A stretch of DNA of 64,000 bases from Chrysopilus asiliformis (GCA_964034945.1 OZ035961.1:45124184-45188183); one strand, 5' to 3'. Shown: positions 23,614 through 35,955, numbered from the stretch's first letter. The notes: generated by a model from the sequence alone, not told the origin. Numbers and translations: made by a program.

Positions 23614-24152
23614 TATACCCGTATGGTAAAACCAAAGATATATTAACTTTGCCTTACCGTTTGTAACGCCAAGATCTCGTCATCGCACACAAAAATGAAT
23701 TACACCAGTGTGTTTAGAATGATGAAAAAAGTTGAATTTAGCATGTCCGTCCGTCTGTCCGTCTGTGGCGCGGATTGCGGGCGCACGGATTGAGCTAGAG
23801 ACTTGAAATTTTGCACAGATCCGTTTTTCGTAAAATGTGAGGCTAAGTTCGTTAATGGGCAAAAATTGACCATTAGGGGGGGTACCCCCCATACCAACGA
23901 TAACGTTTTTTCCGAATATCTCAAAAACGATGCATCTTATCAAAAAAGTCCAAGAACAAAAGTTATTTAGGATATGATTCTACATAAAACTCCCATACAT
24001 CAAAATCCGATTGGAATAAATTTTAAAAAATCTTATTGGAAAGTTTGACTTCAAAGTGGAATTTTGGTATAACTGTTCGAATTTTGATACGAATATCACC
24101 ATACGGGTCTCCAATGATTGCCAGATTGGCAATTATAGCTTTTGTTATGTTT
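23614..24152 (-). repeat. interspersed repeat family A, copy 4
   Basis: Begins TATACCCGTATGGTAAAACC and ends GCAATTATAGCTTTTGTTAT. It lacks most of the microsatellite (only about four units), which explains its shorter length. Confidence 0.85.
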
Positions 24153-24272
24153 TTAAATTATTTTTTTATTGCCCAACAAATCGCAAATTTTTGGAATTTC
24201 TTAAATTTTTTTTTTTTTTGCATCCTTATTGTGATTTCACAAAATTTACGAATACCCTAGCAAGGGAAATGA

Positions 24273-24425
24273 ACCTAGATTGCTATCACGATGCAACGCC
24301 TGCTGTTGATTGATTGCAATAAACCTTTCAAATGTTGCACTTCATTTATGATTCGTGATCTAATAAAAACTGAATGTGCAGCCAGGGGGGAAGAAAATTG
24401 TTTCAAAACCTCTAGAGAAAAAAAA
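24273..24425 (+). repeat. SINE body fragment
   Basis: AGATTGCTATCACG, CTGCTGTTGAT, TTGCAA, AAACCTTTCAAATGTTGCA and the GAAGAAAATTGTTTCAAAACC end match, with changes, the body of the tRNA-headed SINE at 26564-26886. The tRNA-like head is missing here, so this is a 5'-truncated copy. Confidence 0.6.
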
Positions 24426-24650
24426 ATTGTAAGAAACAGGTCAATTTAACGGGATGTATTTTATGGATAGCTGCTAAATATAGCCAGGCATTTATAAAAG
24501 CCAAAGCTATTTAATCATACGTTACTTGCAAATTTGCAATATGATTGCACTGTCATTATAAGGTTCAACACACTTTTGTGATGCAATAGCATTGATGATT
24601 TGTAAAAAAATTAAGAAATTGCCAATCATTGTTTATACATCACATAATAT

Positions 24651-25165
24651 AAGAAAAGCTACAATTGCCAGAGGTCAATCGTCAAATACGGCGACAGACA
24701 AAAGGTTTATTCAAAAACCCATTTGTATAGGAGAGGGGGAAAGGAGTGGTCCGATTGGATTTTGAACGAATGTAAAATTTTTACCTTTATAAATTTTTCA
24801 ATATAACTCACCGTTTTCGAGGGAAAAACAAAAAAAATGTTTCGTTTGCATAGGAGAGGGAAGGAATGGTTTACGAGAAACGTAACTATACAAAATTTCA
24901 AGTCCCTGCCTCAATCCTTTCGAAAGGGTTGGTGTTCACGGACAGACAGACGGATAGACGAACAGACAGAGGGACGGACATTCGAAAATAAAACTCTTTT
25001 ATCATCCCAAACTCCCTGGTGTAGTTCATTTTTGTGTTCGATGATTGATTCGATGCGTTACAAACGAATCGATGCGATGCATTACAAATGCGTTAAATAA
25101 CTTTGGCTTTTATAAATGCTTGGCTATACTAAATCTAATATACTTCCATATGATATATCATATTG
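24651..25165 (+). repeat. interspersed repeat family B, copy 3
   Basis: Starts AAGAAAAGCTACAATTGCCA, includes CCATTTGTATAGGAGAGGG, GGACAGACAGACGGATAGAC, and ends past GCATTACAAATGCGTTAAAT at CATATGATATATCAT. It is reversed relative to copies 1 and 2. Confidence 0.65.
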
Positions 25166-25408
25166 TGTGGAAAAACCTCAGTCGAAAAAGTTTTCCCTTG
25201 AAATTCCCGGAATTTTCCTAGGGCGTGCCCTCTTTAAAACCCGAAACTTGCAAGTTTTTAAATGCTCTAAAAAGCAAATTCATGATTTGTTTTTTTTTTT
25301 TTAAATACGAAATTCAGATTTTTCTTGAATTCTATAAGAAAATATAAGATCATTTTGGTTGCACTATAATAATTACTAGCCTTTGTGGGAAAATCTACTA
25401 CCTTTTAA

Positions 25409-25636
25409 CCCTATTCCTGTCAGGCTGTGAATTTCGAACCAATATAGATGATTTAATACATGTTTTAACGCAAAATCAATTTAACAAAAAAAAATAAAAT
25501 TTATTCTATATAACAGTAGCGTAGTGACCAATAATAAAATACATTAAATTGATTTTGCGTTAAAACATGTATTAAATCATCTATATTGGTTCGAAATTGA
25601 ATAGTGACTCACAGTCACAGCCTGACAGGAATAGGG
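25409..25636. mobile_element. TTAA-target fold-back MITE, 228 bp
   Basis: TTAA at 25405-25408 and 25637-25640 flank ends CCCTATTCCTGTCAGGCTGT and CAGCCTGACAGGAATAGGG. The arms go on inward (AACCAATATAGATGATTTAA and its mirror), so about 80 bp on each side pair almost perfectly. The CCCT start and TTAA target fit piggyBac. Confidence 0.85.
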
Positions 25637-25640
25637 TTAA

Positions 25641-26445
25641 GGTGTTTTGTCAGATGAAAGTTATGACCATAGATATACTAGATCGCTCGATTTGCTGTCT
25701 CAAATGGTCCCATTTCAATACAGTTCAGTGAATCAAAACGAGTCAAGTAAGAGTAAGATAACCGTATGAAAATAAATATAACCCTCTCGTTTAAACCGTG
25801 AGCTGTCAAAGGAAAATATACTTTCGGAATGGTGTTGGCGCCTAAAGTTATTTATTTGCGCCTAAAGTTAGTCTCAAACTTGTGAAATTTGAATTTCGCG
25901 GCAAACTAAATTTGAATTTCGCGACCTTATACAGTTCAGTGGATGCGTTCAAGTACGATAAAGAGGGAAATACTTTTGGGACCATTTTTCAGCAGAGCTT
26001 TTTATGGTGACAGTTGTTCTATGTTAGATAGTTCTGTGGTTATGACACTATTATCGCAAATGAGCGATATTTTGTTTTTGAAAGCTTTCATTTAGCTTGC
26101 TTTCGCATCTGTATATTTGTCTGTCAGGGTCAAATCTGTACACATACGTAGCTCCGATGACAGTAAAATATTTTTACTACCTCGTCCTTGTAAGGGAGGG
26201 CCCAATTAGGATAACGTGATTATCCTTTTCCTCAAATTTTCCGGGAAAAAATCTCAACCGGGAGTTTTTGGGGCCGCTGAATCCGATTCTGATGTTAAGA
26301 AGTCCGTAAGGATGACGGAAGGTCCTGCAAGGATAACGTGATTGTCCTTTTCCTCAAATTTTTTTTAGAAAAAATCTCATCTGGTGGTTTTTGGGGTCGT
26401 TGAATCCGGTTCTGGAGTCAAAAAGTACGTAAGGATATCTCAGAG
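25641..26445. repeat. repeat-derived non-coding stretch with a tandem pair
   Basis: From about 26200 there are two tandem copies of a roughly 120-bp unit containing AAGGATAACGTGATTATCCT then TTTCCTCAAATTTT and TTTTTGGGG..TGAATCCG. The same kind of unit lies at 63350-63640 next to a Helitron-like 5' end, so this is probably Helitron-derived. AAATGGTCCCA near 25703 is mirrored by TGGGACCATTT near 25977, a possible MITE whose edges I could not fix. Confidence 0.5.
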
Positions 26446-26563
26446 GCAAGGATATATCTGTGGTAATAAGTGAAAGTAGCTTAAGTCGATTTTCAAGCGA
26501 AGCCAACGTGATCTGTTTGCAAATGCTGGTTGCAAAATTCGTTTCACCTGACAATCAACTTAA

Positions 26564-26886
26564 GGTCCAGCGTAGTCCAAGTGGTAAAGTACTTGGCCCG
26601 TATTCCGGAGGTCGGTGGTTCAATTCCCGACCACTCAACTTGCTTTACGAAATGAGTAGTGATAGTTTCCGCTTGGTGCTAACGTCATCATCGGTTTAGA
26701 TTGCTATCACGGCCTCTGCTGTTGATGGGTTGCAACGTAAAAACCTTACAAATGTTGTAATTCATCCATGGTTCGCAATCCATATGAAATTGTAGGTGCG
26801 AAGCAGGGAAGAAATTGTTGTGAAACCTCAATTGAGGAGGCCCAGGCTCTTCGAGAGCTGTTGCGCCGAGGATGACGAAAATTGAC
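26564..26886 (+). repeat. tRNA-derived SINE
   Basis: The head reads like a tRNA gene promoter: A-box-like TAGTCCAAGTGG at 26573 and B-box-like GGTTCAATTCC at 26617, with a tRNA-like end near 26640. It is followed by a body unrelated to tRNA. A truncated copy of the body occurs at 24273-24425. Such a head drives RNA polymerase III transcription in SINEs. The 3' limit is approximate. Confidence 0.65.
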
Positions 26887-26890
26887 TTAA

Positions 26891-27108
26891 CCTTTAATTG
26901 ATGAGGTGGGTCCAGTGGACCCACATTGACTTTTCTCTCGTTGCTATCTCTCATGTTTCCAGCATAGTGACTCTGAAATCTTCAGTACCTTCATACAGTA
27001 TGGTGTTGCATGCGGAGTTAAAAGCACGGATTTGGTATGTGATTAGAACGTAGTGAACGTGGAGCCCATCTCATCATTTACGCATATTTTCACCTCATAA
27101 ATTAAAGG
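26891..27108. mobile_element. TTAA-target MITE, 218 bp
   Basis: TTAA at 26887-26890 and 27109-27112 flank 18-bp ends CCTTTAATTGATGAGGTG and CACCTCATAAATTAAAGG, with one mismatch. It lies immediately after the SINE and inside the MITE at 26450-27145. Confidence 0.75.
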
Positions 27109-27145
27109 TTAAGCTACTTTAACTTATTTACCACAGATATATTCC

Positions 27146-30119
27146 AAGAATAAAAAGTATGTATAAGAATGGCGAAAAACAGGCATTATTTTGGATTTTT
27201 AGTCATACTAATCAAACACAAAATGACTTAAAAGGATAAAAAAAAAATTTAAAAAAAAATTGAAAAAAACGTACTAAAAAATGTACTAAAAGGGAAAAAA
27301 AATCATTTTTTTGGGCGCTGTGTATTACAAATAAAAACGAGATAAAAGCATAAAAAATAAAATAAATATTATTTCGCTATTAGCACTCAAAAAATTATTT
27401 TGTCCGTTTTAGTACTTTTTTTTTGCACGTGTTATTTGAAAATAATAATTTCATATGTAAACCGATTATATATTTTTGGTATTCTTTGACTGCACGATGA
27501 TATTACGAAATTATCGAATAGGTGTTTACGTGGTTACAGATTTGTAATTCTTACCGTTAAGTTACCTGCTAGGTGCCATCTCCTCCTCTTCTCCTTGATG
27601 GTGCGGCTGGCAGCTCCAGACAGTCATCGTTCGGAAGATGGGAATGTGGGATAGATGGATGGATGAATATCTTTTGTGGCCGAATAGCTGGCAGCCTGTT
27701 CAAAACAAGAAAGCCGCATTTGGTGTTGTATCATCAATTAGTTTAATTTGACAGGCGCAACCTAAACATGTCAAAACATGGAACGCGTATGCTTTTTTTC
27801 TTTCATCTCCTTCTTTTCAATTTACCTTCATATTTTTATTCCTTGTTTTTACCAAATTCATTCTCAGTTTCCTTCTCCCTCACCTTGGGAGATGTGGTTT
27901 GTAATCTTTAAACTTCTTAAAATACTCGTATAGATGTACATACCTTTCGGAAATTGGCTCGGTTGGTATAGTTTCGACGTATACGTAATACGATCGGTGG
28001 TTTTTTTCAATTCGGATCTCGTTTCAATACCGACCGTCCAATTCATACACAGATTTAACTTTGAATCTCTACCTTTTACATTCAGCTTTTAGCTTCTTTC
28101 CGTAAGAAGAAAATCTTTATTCTTATACTTTTATTTCGTTTTATTTAAAGTTTTTTTTTTGTGTTTGACGATGCTCGCGTTCTTTTTAATGAACGAAACA
28201 CGAACAGATTTTGTTCTCTTAGTCATTTTTCGAGGAGGCTATATTAAACGCATTTGGGCTTGAAGTTTTCGGTACTTTTGATACCATGTTAAGACCAGGT
28301 ATCTTGTTATGTTATGCGACTCAAAACGCAGCACAAAAGATCATGTTTTCGAGGTTGGGCTATATCTAAGCTTGGTCTATCCGTGTATTGTAGAAGTTCC
28401 CAAGTCAAGGCGAAAAATGTGAATAGCGCCTTCATCTGGCTGGGGTTTGTTCTTCAGGTTTCGACGGATGTTATGTTGAAGCCTTAGGATCTACATGCAC
28501 ATAAAAAAAATCTATATATAGATAAGTATGGGAATATATGCTAGTGATAATGATGGCGTTACGTTTTTGTATTAAGTTTTACAATTCTTCTTGTTAAGTG
28601 GGATTCCAGTCAAAACAATTAGTTTCTGGTTGGAGAGTGTGAGAAAAAGAAAATCTTATAAATACATCTTAAAGTATCGATTGCAGTAATATTTGAGTTG
28701 AATGTGATTTGACTCCTTACATGAATTATTTAATACAGGACGATCATTCATTCCCGGCTTTCCAGCGTTCAGTTTGCGACCCATGGATAAAATTCGTACA
28801 CTACCACCTTTTGTGTTTCAATGATCAACTGTAAAATTCGTCAAAATTCAGGATCGGAAATGGTATTTGAGAAGCCCTAGGGATGGAAGGCTCGTTTCAA
28901 AGTGCATTTGGCTAATCAAATATACATAATGTACATTTTGTATTCATAAATTACTATTTAGTTAAACCGAAAAAAAAGGATTTTCTATCCAAAAATTCCA
29001 TAGACTTATTTGTTTTCTAATAAGTGATGTTTAAAAGCTAACACGAAAAAATTTATTCTGTTATTATGTTGCGGCAATGTTAAAGGGCCAGCAACGACTA
29101 TGATCAATGAGAGACAAACGATAGATCGTAAAGAAAAAGTAAACAATATAAAGGTAAAAAAGGTGATAGTTGATTAAATACAATAGGACCTCACACACCG
29201 AGGTTTACTGTAAATATGATCAGCTTTAAAGAACAGACCGACAATTCAAGGACCTCATGTAACCTGAGATAACGGAAATAGACTGATGGGTCCCTTGACT
29301 TACGTGTGTCTTCGTTTTCTTCTTCTTGTTCTTAGGCTTCATTGCTTTTTTTTGTCATTTACCAAAAAGAAAACCGAAATTTATTAGATCTTGAGTTGAA
29401 AATGTGTGGTTTCATTGAACATTGGAAAATTGAAAGGAACAATAAATCAATGGATTTGTTTAAAGTAGGCCTAACCACAGCATGGCGCCATTTTATGGTT
29501 TCTTTCAAAAACACAAATCGAATTGATCTTTGGCAAAAGACGGGAAATTTTTATTAAAATGCTGCAATATTTGCACGAATTAGATATGATTAAAGACTTG
29601 GTGACATAAACTGAATAAAAGCCACTTTCGATAAAAGCTTGGTTTAATTCTTTAGACAAACTATACAATTTTTCACATGCTCGGTGCTCTAGAATTCCAA
29701 TTAGAATTCCAACTTTGAGAAATTTTATGCTCTAAAAACATATAGCCAGAAATTATTGTATTTTATTTGGGTGGATCCGGGACGAGATGAGCCAGATGAT
29801 TGGGAAGGGTGGGGGGGGTGGATGGTTCTGTGTGGTGTGGAAGATTGGCTGGAACAGAACACCAACGAAACGACACATTTTACAAAGAACATATAAGTTG
29901 ATTTAGACGAAAACTAATAAAGAAATTAAAAATGTGAAATTTTTTAACAGACTGGGGCAAAATATATGTATTTAAGCTTTTGCTAATCTTGAATACGAAA
30001 TTTAAAAATCCGGGACAAAAGTTTAATTTCCGGCCCGCCGGGACAACATCCTTAAATTCGGGCCTGTCGACGCGTGGTGACCCTAGTTATGGACGATTCT
30101 TTAATGATAAAAACTCGTT
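27146..30119. other. non-coding intron sequence
   Basis: Three kilobases without a recognisable gene. It includes poly-A runs near 27240-27310, a GATGGATGGATG stretch near 27655 and G-runs near 29805-29820. I see no clear element ends. Confidence 0.4.
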
Positions 30120-30836
30120 GGTGGTTGATAAAGACAGCTGAAGGGGGGGTTGAATTTAGTGGGTGAAATTTTTTCCTGCTGGACGACCTGCCCAAAAGTG
30201 AAAATCATATCAAAATTCATTCAATCGTTTAAGAGATACCGGAAGAGGGGACCGAGAAGAAAAGAATGTTTTGTAGTTTCATAATAATGTAATTTTTCTA
30301 ATTTCATCAGACCGTTTATCAGTAATTTCGTTGGATAACTTAACGAACATGGGGGATATTGAAAATAATGATTCCGCCGATTAATTTCCAGTACCAGGAA
30401 GACCGAGCCATGCTCGGCGACCTCAAAATCCTACTTTTGCTGATTTTTGGGGAAAAACTAAATTCACATTATCTTTACAGAGCTTTTCCTTTACAGAGTA
30501 GTAATTTTGTAAAGTTTCATTAAGATCGGACCACCCAGTTCGAAGATACCAGACGAGGGGTATCGAGGGGAGGGAAAAGTCTGGTTTGTAGTGGGAAAAT
30601 CGAAAGACCTTAGCCCCCTTAGTGATACTGTAAAGTCTCATTAAGATAGGACCACCCAATTTGAAGATACCAGGCGAGGGGTATCGAGGGGAATTTTCTC
30701 AGAGATGAGACCTATCTAGATCGATTCCTTGTCCCTGAAAATCCCTAACCCCCAAGTTTCATGAAAATCGTTAGGCGGGTTTTCGAGATCGTTTGTGCAG
30801 ACAGACAGAGAGACATTCCTCGTATTATATTATAGG
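30120..30836. repeat. interspersed repeat with internal tandem units
   Basis: Two near copies about 120 bp apart contain TTCGAAGATACCAGACGAGG then GGTATCGAGGGGA, plus a more diverged third unit near 30230 (GAGATACCGGAAGAGGGGAC). The 3' part reads GTTTTCGAGATCG, CAGACAGACAGAGAGACATT, then an AT-rich TATATTATAGGATT tail, a layout common in insect Helitron or non-LTR repeat ends. The class is uncertain. Confidence 0.5.
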
Positions 30837-32370
30837 ATTATTGATTGTGCTCTTAGCTAAGCGAAACTTTTGGATATTCGATATATTGCAACAAGTCGCA
30901 TTTTTAAACTCGAATTACCGGCTTTTCCAGGCTTTTCCATCAATTGTGATGCATTTTTCTGCCGTAAACCCAAAATTTCGAAAAAAAAACTTTTGATTTT
31001 TATTGTCAAAAGCTTTTGAATGTAGCCAAATTCAAATCTGATGCTGACGATTTCAATCTAAATCTAGTAGATAGAAACTTTATGTGTTCAAAACGACGAC
31101 AAAATATATTCCATTCAAAGAGTTAAAATAAAAGTTCGAACCTCTAGGATTTTCAGAGTCATTAATTTTTAGATAAGATCTTTTTCTTTCGATTTTGAAT
31201 CTTATTTTCCTTACTTACGCTTGAAGTAGGACTCAGACGATTATACTTGATGTTGATAGTCGTATTTTAATGTTTCTCTTTTTCGGAACACTACCAGAAG
31301 GAGCAGTCACAGATCCACCTTTTTTTTTATTCTACAACCATACGGGTTCTTAAAGTTCTCCTTAGTTTACTGGAAACATCTTCGGTTCTTTTTCTTAAGA
31401 TTTGTCGGAATTCTCTTGGATTTCTTCGATCCGTGGCCGCTTAGATTATATTGCTGGTTTGTCTTGAACATTAAACGGTTTTTCAAGTTATCTGTCACTT
31501 TGGCCATCGTCGTGTTGTCGTAAACTGAGCAAAATGCTGTCGTTTTTCGGTTTTCCGTCCCGATATCAAGCGATCCACGTACACCTTTTGTGAAGAACGG
31601 GATGAGGCTTTTTATCTCCTACTGATTGGACTACCTTTTTGGAATCTGGAACTCTTATTAGACTGTAAGGTTGAGGAAGCCACTTTAGAATCGGATACCT
31701 TTGGTTTTATTTAAGTTACATGGGAGCTAGATTTAGATTTTTTCCCCTATTGGATGATTTTCTGTAGTTTCGGTTGTCTCGATGTGTTGGTTTTAAGCCA
31801 AACTTGTGTGACGATCAAGCAGAGAAAGAATAATGTGTGTTAACCTTTTTGTCGACACTAATTTTTAATTTATATTTATATGGAGAGAAACACATCACCG
31901 GATAAGATAAAATGACCATTTAATGGGTTATTAATTTATGGTGCGTGTGTGGTTTTTTTACTGGTTTCGTCTGAATATTTTTCATTTTTTCTCATACAAA
32001 TTCCTTTCAATACATGGTTAATGAATTCGGATTTATAAGAAGGTAGTGGGGATAAATTTGTTATTTACAGACATTTAAATATTTTAAAAAAGAAGCATAA
32101 TAAAAAAAATAGATGAGATACAATTTTTTTCTTCAACTGCTTGAAATATATTCATAATTGTATTAAATCTCTAATGTCAATCGAAATTTAATTATAGTTA
32201 CGTATCACTATTTTTCAAAATTTAAAAAACAAATTATTTTCGTCAATTTATGCGCTTGCATTTACTTTAAGTTCTGTAGAACTATGTAGTTTGTTACACC
32301 ACTTGAGAAAAAGTGTTTAAAATAATAGAAACATTTGAAAATTTACAAAACCAAAGCAAACACAATTAAA
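30837..32370. other. non-coding intron sequence
   Basis: No gene or element ends are recognised. The sequence is AT-rich. Confidence 0.4.
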
Positions 32371-32371
32371 A

Positions 32372-32932
32372 ACATAACAAAAGTTATAATTGCCAATCTG
32401 GCAATCATTGGAGACCCGTATGGTGATATTCGTATCAAAATTCGAACAGTTATACCAAAATTCCAATTTGAAGTCAAACTTTCCAATAGGTTTTTTAAAA
32501 TTTATTCCAATCGGATTTTGATGTATGGGAGTTTTATGTAGAATCATATCCTAAATAACTTTTGTTCTTGGACTTTTTTGATAAGATGTACCGTTTTTGA
32601 GATATTCGCAAAAAAAGTTTTCGTTCGTATGGGGGGTACCCCCCCTAATGGTCCATTTTTGCCCATTAACGAACTTAGCCTCGCATTTTACGAAAAACGG
32701 ATCCACGCAAAATTTCAAGTCTCTAGCTCAATCCGTGCACCCGCAATCCGCGCCACAGACGGACAGACGGACGGACGGACGGACGGACGGACGGACGGAC
32801 ATGCTAAATTCAACTTTTTTCATCATTCTAAACACACTGGTGTAATTCATTTTTTTGTGCGATGATGGGATCTTGGCGTTACAAACGGTAAGGCAAAGTT
32901 AATATACCCTTTGGTTTTACCATACGGGTATA
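32372..32932 (+). repeat. interspersed repeat family A, copy 5
   Basis: Starts ACATAACAAAAGTTATAATT, contains GGGGGGTACCCCCCC and a run of GGAC units, and ends CATACGGGTATA. One base later copy 6 starts in the same orientation, so the two form a head-to-tail tandem. Confidence 0.85.
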
Positions 32933-32933
32933 A

Positions 32934-33671
32934 ACATAACAAAAGCTTTAATTGCCAATCTGGCAATTATTGAAAACCCGTATGGTGATTTATGGTGATT
33001 AAGTGAACGGCGAACAGTTGTATCAAAATTCCACTTTGAAGTCAAATTTTCCAATAAGATTTTTTAAAATTTGTTCCAATCGGATTTTGATGTATGGGAG
33101 ATTTGGGAGATTTATATCCTAAATAACTTTTGTTCTTGCACTTTTTTAATAAGATATTCACAAAAAACGGTTTCGTGTTTAACCGTTGAACCATTTCTGA
33201 TTCATGGTTTATACTCGACCTTTTAGCATTGAATCCTATTAGAATTTCTCGGCTTATACGGTCTGCAAAAACAAAAATAATACAACAAAATTATTATATT
33301 ATTTTTGCTGATGTTTTCACATCCAAATTTCCCCCCAACAGGTCGGGCATGTCTGCCCTGATAACCTACGTTTCCGTTCGTATGGTGGTTACCCCCCCCC
33401 TAATGGTCCATTTTTGCTCATGAACGAACTTGGCCTCGCATTTTACGAAAAACGAATCTGCTCAAAATTTCAAGTCTCTTACTCAATCCGTGCGCCCGCA
33501 ATCCGCGCGCCCGCAATCCGCGCCACAGACGGACAGATGTGCTAAATTCAACTTTTTTTTATCATTCTAAACACACTGGTGTAATTCATTTTTGTGTGTG
33601 ATAACGGGATCTTGGCGTTACAAACGGTAAGGCAAATCTAATATACCCTTTGGTTTCACCATACGGGTATA
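32934..33671 (+). repeat. interspersed repeat family A, copy 6, interrupted
   Basis: Starts ACATAACAAAAGCTTTAATT directly after copy 5 and ends ACCATACGGGTAT. About 170 bp of family D (33175-33345) sit between the AAAAACGGTTTCGT block and the TTCCGTTCGTATGG block, which are nearly adjacent in the other copies. The microsatellite is almost gone. Confidence 0.75.
33175..33345 (-). repeat. family D copy 2, inserted in a family A repeat
   Basis: TTGAACCATTTCTGATTCAT, CCTATTAGAATTTCTCGGCT, TCTGCAAAAACAAAAATAAT and TTTTCACATCCAAATTTCCC match the reverse complement of 2990-3165. It interrupts family A copy 6. Confidence 0.6.
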
Positions 33672-33779
33672 ATCAATAATAAAGGAAAATTTTGTTAACA
33701 TTGAGGAAAAATTTTTTTTAAATACTTTACAAATTGTCAAAATCTGAACACGAAAGGCTTGTGCAACGTGCTTTTAGAA

Positions 33780-34235
33780 TTTTTTGAACACAGTTATTTT
33801 GGGAGAATTTTCAAAAACCTTAATTTATTTCAAATACTATGTTGAGAACCGTTAGAGCTAGTAAAAACCATTAAATCAAAAAAATGTAGAAAATGTTATA
33901 TTTTTTCCCAAAAGCGCCAAATTTTCGAAAATTTATCAAAAAAACTCTATTTAAAAAATAAAATAAATGGGAGGAACACATTATAGTTACCATTACATTT
34001 CCAAAAGTTGATAAAAAAGCAACAATTTCCGTAAAACTTTTTACAAACATTTCAAGTCGCTAGCTCAACACGAATGTTCTCGAGTTATTTAAAATACATA
34101 AAACGGACAAATCGTCTTACCGATAGATTGAAACGGATTTCGTACTGACCGGAAAGTTTCTAGCCCCCATCGTTCTCGTGTCGGTCTCCGTCATGAATAC
34201 AATACTTTCCCTCTGTAGCAAAGGAAAGTAAAAAT
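33780..34235 (+). repeat. interspersed repeat family C, copy 2
   Basis: GAACCGTTAGAGCTAGTAAA, CCAAAAGCGCCAAATTTTCG, ATGGGAGGAACAC, ATTGAAACGGATTTCGTACT, and the end CGTCATGAATACAATACTTT then CCCTCTGTAGCAAAGG. This copy has no MITE at the positions interrupted in copies 1 and 3, so it serves as an empty-site reference. Confidence 0.65.
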
Positions 34236-34808
34236 ATGTAAATCGCACGAAGAAAATATTTTCTGCAGTTTTTCTTTATTGCAGGTCTCATTTTTCAACA
34301 GATTTTTAATTTATTGGACAAAAATATTCGAAAAAATCTGTCTATAGTGCAATTTTCATCGGGACGAAATCTTACCGTGAAATATTTTCTGGCCAAATAT
34401 TTTGAATTGACAAGAAAATTTCACTGGCAAATAAATCATTTCCTATGATCCGCCGTTCACCAAATACAACTTTTTGAGCAACTTGAGTTTCAATATGCTG
34501 TTTTCAATGCACTGATATATGACAGTCTTCGGCTTAATTTTGACCGAAGGTGTAATTTTAGGCTGAAAGTGGCCGAAGCCGATTAATCGGTCGGAACCTA
34601 GTTATAATGCGTAATTCTTTACATGTAAAAAACTCCATCAAACCACTTTACGTAAAAAACCGGCACAACACTGTTGGCAACCATTTTCGATTAATTTTAA
34701 TATGCTTTGGTGCGGTAGTATATAAAATCTTGGCGAAAACTGTGTCGTAGAAATATACTTTTTAAGAAATATAAGATTATGTTCGAAAATCTCAATTATC
34801 ATATCATA
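34236..34808. other. non-coding intron sequence
   Basis: No gene is recognised; no clear element ends. Confidence 0.4.
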
Positions 34809-35323
34809 CTTAATATATAAAAATGAGTTGGTGTCTGTCTGTCTGTCTGTTCCTCTTTCACGCAAAAACGGCTGAACCGATTGACTTGAAATTTGGCATG
34901 AGTGTCTGTAGTAGTTCTGGTTCCAACATAGGCATACGGAAAAGTAGCGCGAGGGGTGGGGGGGGAGTAAGGGGAGGGGGTAAAGTGATTTCGAAACATA
35001 GTTTTTGCGCTATGTTACTCTTTCGCGGGGAAACTACTGAACCGATTGGCCTGAAATTTGGCATAGATGTTCGTCGGTGGTCCAGCCCCGACATACACCC
35101 ATTAAAAAGTAGCCCGAGAGGTGGGGGGAGTAAGCGGAGGGGGGTTAAGTAATACCGAATGCAAGTGCTGGAATTTTTTGTTAGTTTGTTAATCATTTTC
35201 CGAAGAGAAAAAAACTAACAAGCAGCATGCAGGCTACCTAATTTTTAACCAACTGAATTTAGTTTTCCTAAGTTTTTTTTCTGTTCACGCTTTTAGCCGG
35301 GCGAAGCCGGGTCCAAATTCTAG
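34809..35323 (+). mobile_element. non-autonomous Helitron-like element
   Basis: The 5' side reads TTAATATATAAAAATGAG followed by a TGTCTG run, and the 3' side has GCCGGGCGAAGCCGGG then AATTCTAG followed by T. A GC-rich near-terminal hairpin, a CTAG end and no target duplication are Helitron features. Inside, a CTGAACCGATTG..CTTGAAATTTGGCAT unit is repeated in tandem (near 34871 and 35036). No Rep/helicase frame is present. The ORFs across it are repeat translations. Confidence 0.65.
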
Positions 35324-35338
35324 TAAATTTATAAAAGA

Positions 35339-35600
35339 TTGCGCTGCAGGCAAACATTTTTCAATACGACTGGCCGTTTTCGAAAAAAATGGAAAAAAGT
35401 ATTCAATTTGTATGGGGCAGGGGAGAAGAAGTGGTCCGATTGGATTTCAGTGTATGGATGAGTTTTGTAAAATCGTATCCTAAATACATTTTACGTCTAT
35501 AAATTTTTCAATATGACTCATCGTTTTCGAGTAAATTGCAAAAAACTGTTTCGTTTATATGGGGGAGAGACAAAGGGATGGTCGGACTTTGGAAAAAAAC
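35339..35600 (+). repeat. interspersed repeat family B, copy 5 (partial)
   Basis: ATTCAATTTGTATGGGGCAG, GTGGTCCGATTGGATTTCAG, AAATTTTTCAATATGACTCA and GTTTTCGAG follow the order seen in copies 2 and 3. The microsatellite half is absent. Confidence 0.55.
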
Positions 35601-35955
35601 GATTCAATTTGAAATAACAATTTGCGAAAAATATTTTTGGGTCGATATGCAGCCATGCAATAAATCATAGAATAACATGCAATTATAAAGTTTTGCAAAC
35701 AAGTATCTTCATGGCTTTGGACTCAGGTAGATATAAAAAGGATAATATCTTTGGCTTGTAAGGAAAGTCGCAAGACAATGAAAACTCAGATCTTCTTGAC
35801 TTTGAATAAAGAAGTTAAAAGTGAGCCGGGAAAATCCTAAGCCGACATGTCGACTAAAGGATTTTCATCAAAAACCAATTACTCGAATCTGTAGACACAT
35901 TCAATTTTACCACTTTTCATGGAAATTGGACATTGATTTTTAAGACATGTTTTCT
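35601..35955 (+). other. non-coding 3' end of hedgehog intron 2
   Basis: No element is recognised. The last bases lead into the pyrimidine tract before the exon 3 acceptor. Confidence 0.5.

Larger units (their letters stand above)
26450..27145. mobile_element. MITE with about 35-bp ends, host of two later insertions
   Basis: GGATATATCTGTGGTAATAA at the left and TTATTTACCACAGATATATTCC (first 20: TTATTTACCACAGATATATT) at the right are imperfect inverted copies, and the match continues through AAGTAGCTT / AAGCTACTT. Between the arms lie a SINE (26564-26886) and a TTAA MITE (26891-27108), so most of its length is later insertion. No target duplication is clear. Confidence 0.55.

Noticed and set aside
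26564..26640. Standalone tRNA gene
   Set aside because: A- and B-box-like words are present, but a sound anticodon stem and acceptor pairing could not be drawn and the body recurs at 24273 as a repeat, so a SINE head is the better reading.
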